A DNA stretch of 12,109 bases from an uncultured Oscillospiraceae bacterium (GTDB taxonomy: Bacteria > Bacillota > Clostridia > Oscillospirales > Acutalibacteraceae): positions 1-12,109 of the forward strand of contig URJF01000039.1 of NCBI GenBank assembly GCA_900548085.1, in the 5' to 3' direction. Below the pieces are notes generated by a model. The model saw nothing but the letters and a program-made list of their open reading frames with translations. It did no database searches and was not told the origin of the DNA. Shown here piece after piece: positions 10,935-12,109 of this stretch. Positions within the stretch are counted from its first letter, which is position 1. Every line of letters starts with the position of its first letter. The position numbers were made by a program, and so were the translations under genes.

Positions 10935-12109
10935 CTATTGTCTGTAAGTAGTGAGGAAATCGCCGAGCTTATTCATAGCCTCGTTCAATACCTCTACTCT
11001 CGGCAGATAAACAACTCTGAAGTGGTCGGGTTCCTGCCAGTTGAATCCGCCGCCGTGAACAATCAGTACCTTCTTTTCTCTCAAAAAGTCGAGGGCAAAC
11101 TGCTCGTCGTCGGTGATGTTGAATTTCTTTATATCAATCTTCGGGAAAGCATAAAAGGCAGCCTTTGGCTTTTTTACGCTGATTCCGGGGATACTGTTGA
11201 GAGCATTGTACACACACTCTCTCTGCTCGTAGATTCTGCCGCCGGGCAAAAGGTACTTGTCGACGCTTTGGTAGCCTCCGAGAGCGGTCTGCACTATAGA
11301 TTGAGCAGGCACATTTGAGCACAGTCTCATATTAGACAGCATATTGATGCCTTCTATATAGTCTGCGGCAATTTCTTTGTTTCCGCTGAGAACCATCCAG
11401 CCTATTCTGAATCCGGCGATCATATGTGATTTTGACAGTCCGCTGAATGTTACGCAGAAAAGGTCCGGTGCGAGTGAAGCAATAGAGATATGCTCCTGAC
11501 CGTCCATAACCAGTCTGTCATATATTTCGTCAGAGAAGATGATGAGATTATTTTCACGAGCGACCTGAACAATTTGCTCCAAAACCTCTTTCGGATACAG
11601 CGCACCGGTAGGGTTATTTGGATTTATGATAACGATAGCCTTTGTCTTAGGCGTAACTTTTTTGCGGATATCGTCTATATCGGGATACCATTCCGACTCC
11701 TCATCGCATATGTAGTGGACTACATTGCCGCCTGCGAGAGTAGCTGTGGCTGTCCACAGAGGATAGTCGGGGGACGGAATGAGTATTTCGTCACCGTCAT
11801 TGAGCAACGCCTGCATACAGAGATTGATTAGTTCGCTGACGCCGTTGCCGGTGTATATATCGTTTACCGAAACATTGGGGATTTTCTTTAGTTGAGCATA
11901 TTGCATTATCGCCTTGCGGGCAGAGAAAAGACCTTTTGAGTCCGAATATCCCTCGCAGTCCTTAAGTTGATGCTGCATATCGTGTATAACTTCATCGGGA
12001 GTTCTAAAGCCAAACGGCGCAGGGTTGCCGATATTCAGTTTGAGTACATGGGTACCCTTTGCTTCCATCTTTGCCGCTTCGTCAACAACGGGTCCTCTTA
12101 CATCATATA
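10935..12109 (-). CDS. AlaA-like pyridoxal-phosphate aminotransferase, N-terminus outside the window
   Basis: The visible 390 codons cover all but the first ~15 residues of a class I/II (fold type I) aminotransferase of about 405 residues. The frame stays open to the right edge: before the internal Met at 12066-12068 it reads YDVRGPVVDEAAK, which matches the AlaA N-terminus, so that Met is not the true start. LKLNIGNPAPFGF follows. Counting from that Met, PLP-site residues are Asn152 (INPNNPTG), Asp180 and Tyr183 (FSDEIYDR), the Schiff-base Lys213 (FSGLSKSHMIAGFR) and the FRVVYLPR segment near the C-terminus, whose Arg binds the substrate carboxylate. AlaA makes alanine from pyruvate and glutamate; the substrate here is inferred from overall likeness. 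It converges on the methionine-synthase-like gene and ends at the 10878-10920 terminator. Confidence 0.94.
   Translation of the reverse strand, partial: YDVRGPVVDEAAKMEAKGTHVLKLNIGNPAPFGFRTPDEVIHDMQHQLKDCEGYSDSKGLFSARKAIMQYAQLKKIPNVSVNDIYTGNGVSELINLCMQALLNDGDEILIPSPDYPLWTATATLAGGNVVHYICDEESEWYPDIDDIRKKVTPKTKAIVIINPNNPTGALYPKEVLEQIVQVARENNLIIFSDEIYDRLVMDGQEHISIASLAPDLFCVTFSGLSKSHMIAGFRIGWMVLSGNKEIAADYIEGINMLSNMRLCSNVPAQSIVQTALGGYQSVDKYLLPGGRIYEQRECVYNALNSIPGISVKKPKAAFYAFPKIDIKKFNITDDEQFALDFLREKKVLIVHGGGFNWQEPDHFRVVYLPRVEVLNEAMNKLGDFLTTYRQ

Noticed and set aside
1..12109. CRISPR arrays, tRNA or rRNA genes, intact transposase or phage genes
   Set aside because: No regularly spaced repeats, no tRNA-like cloverleaf with a CCA end, and no transposase, integrase or phage protein were seen in any convincing frame.

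Overview
The window looks like chromosomal DNA of a low-to-mid GC, Gram-positive anaerobe, most likely a gut clostridium of the Ruminococcus/Oscillospiraceae/Eubacterium type. Four things point there: purine-rich Shine-Dalgarno sequences before nearly every gene, A/T-rich intergenic DNA with sigma-A-like promoters, compact rho-independent terminators, and a gene set (cytoplasmic beta-mannosidase, bile-salt-hydrolase-family enzyme, parallel beta-helix protein, AlaA-like aminotransferase) familiar from gut Firmicutes. This placement is inferred from style and content; there is no rRNA or other marker gene. No CRISPR array, prophage, tRNA or intact insertion sequence is visible.

Layout. (1) Positions 1-885, minus strand: a small helical protein of unknown function overlaps the start of a parallel beta-helix protein that runs off the left edge. 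(2) 1126-1449, plus strand: a lone YbjQ-family gene behind an unusual array of 11-bp-period repeats. It shares a bidirectional terminator with (3), a minus-strand pair at 1506-3468: an ArsB/NhaD-type ion transporter followed 10 bp later by a cytidylate-kinase-like protein. (4) 3585-4133, minus strand: a HAD-family 5'-nucleotidase with its own promoter and terminator. (5) 4134-4427: a divergent promoter region holding a REP-like palindrome and the deletion scar of a MATE efflux gene, whose first ~18 codons are joined out of frame to its last ~26. (6) 4428-8342, plus strand: a tight run of GH2 beta-mannosidase, CrcB/FluC fluoride channel and choloylglycine-hydrolase-family enzyme, closed by a strong terminator. 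(7) 8343-8654: intergenic, with a 55-codon minus-strand C-terminal fragment of a lost gene. (8) 8655-10768, plus strand: a LysR-type regulator, then a MetE-C-like methionine synthase. (9) 10935-12109, minus strand: an AlaA-like aminotransferase cut by the right edge, converging on (8) across a terminator that also has an orphan promoter in front of it.

How the genes may fit together. The beta-mannosidase and the beta-helix protein suggest use of plant or host glycans. The bile-salt-hydrolase relative and the fluoride channel suggest coping with toxic amphiphiles and anions, and they sit in the same apparent transcript as the mannosidase. The LysR regulator probably controls the methionine synthase beside it. 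The clearest unexpected feature is decay: two gene remnants (a MATE transporter and an unidentified C-terminus) lie at transcription-unit borders, so this segment has lost genes by deletion. I saw no complete, clearly new multi-gene system.
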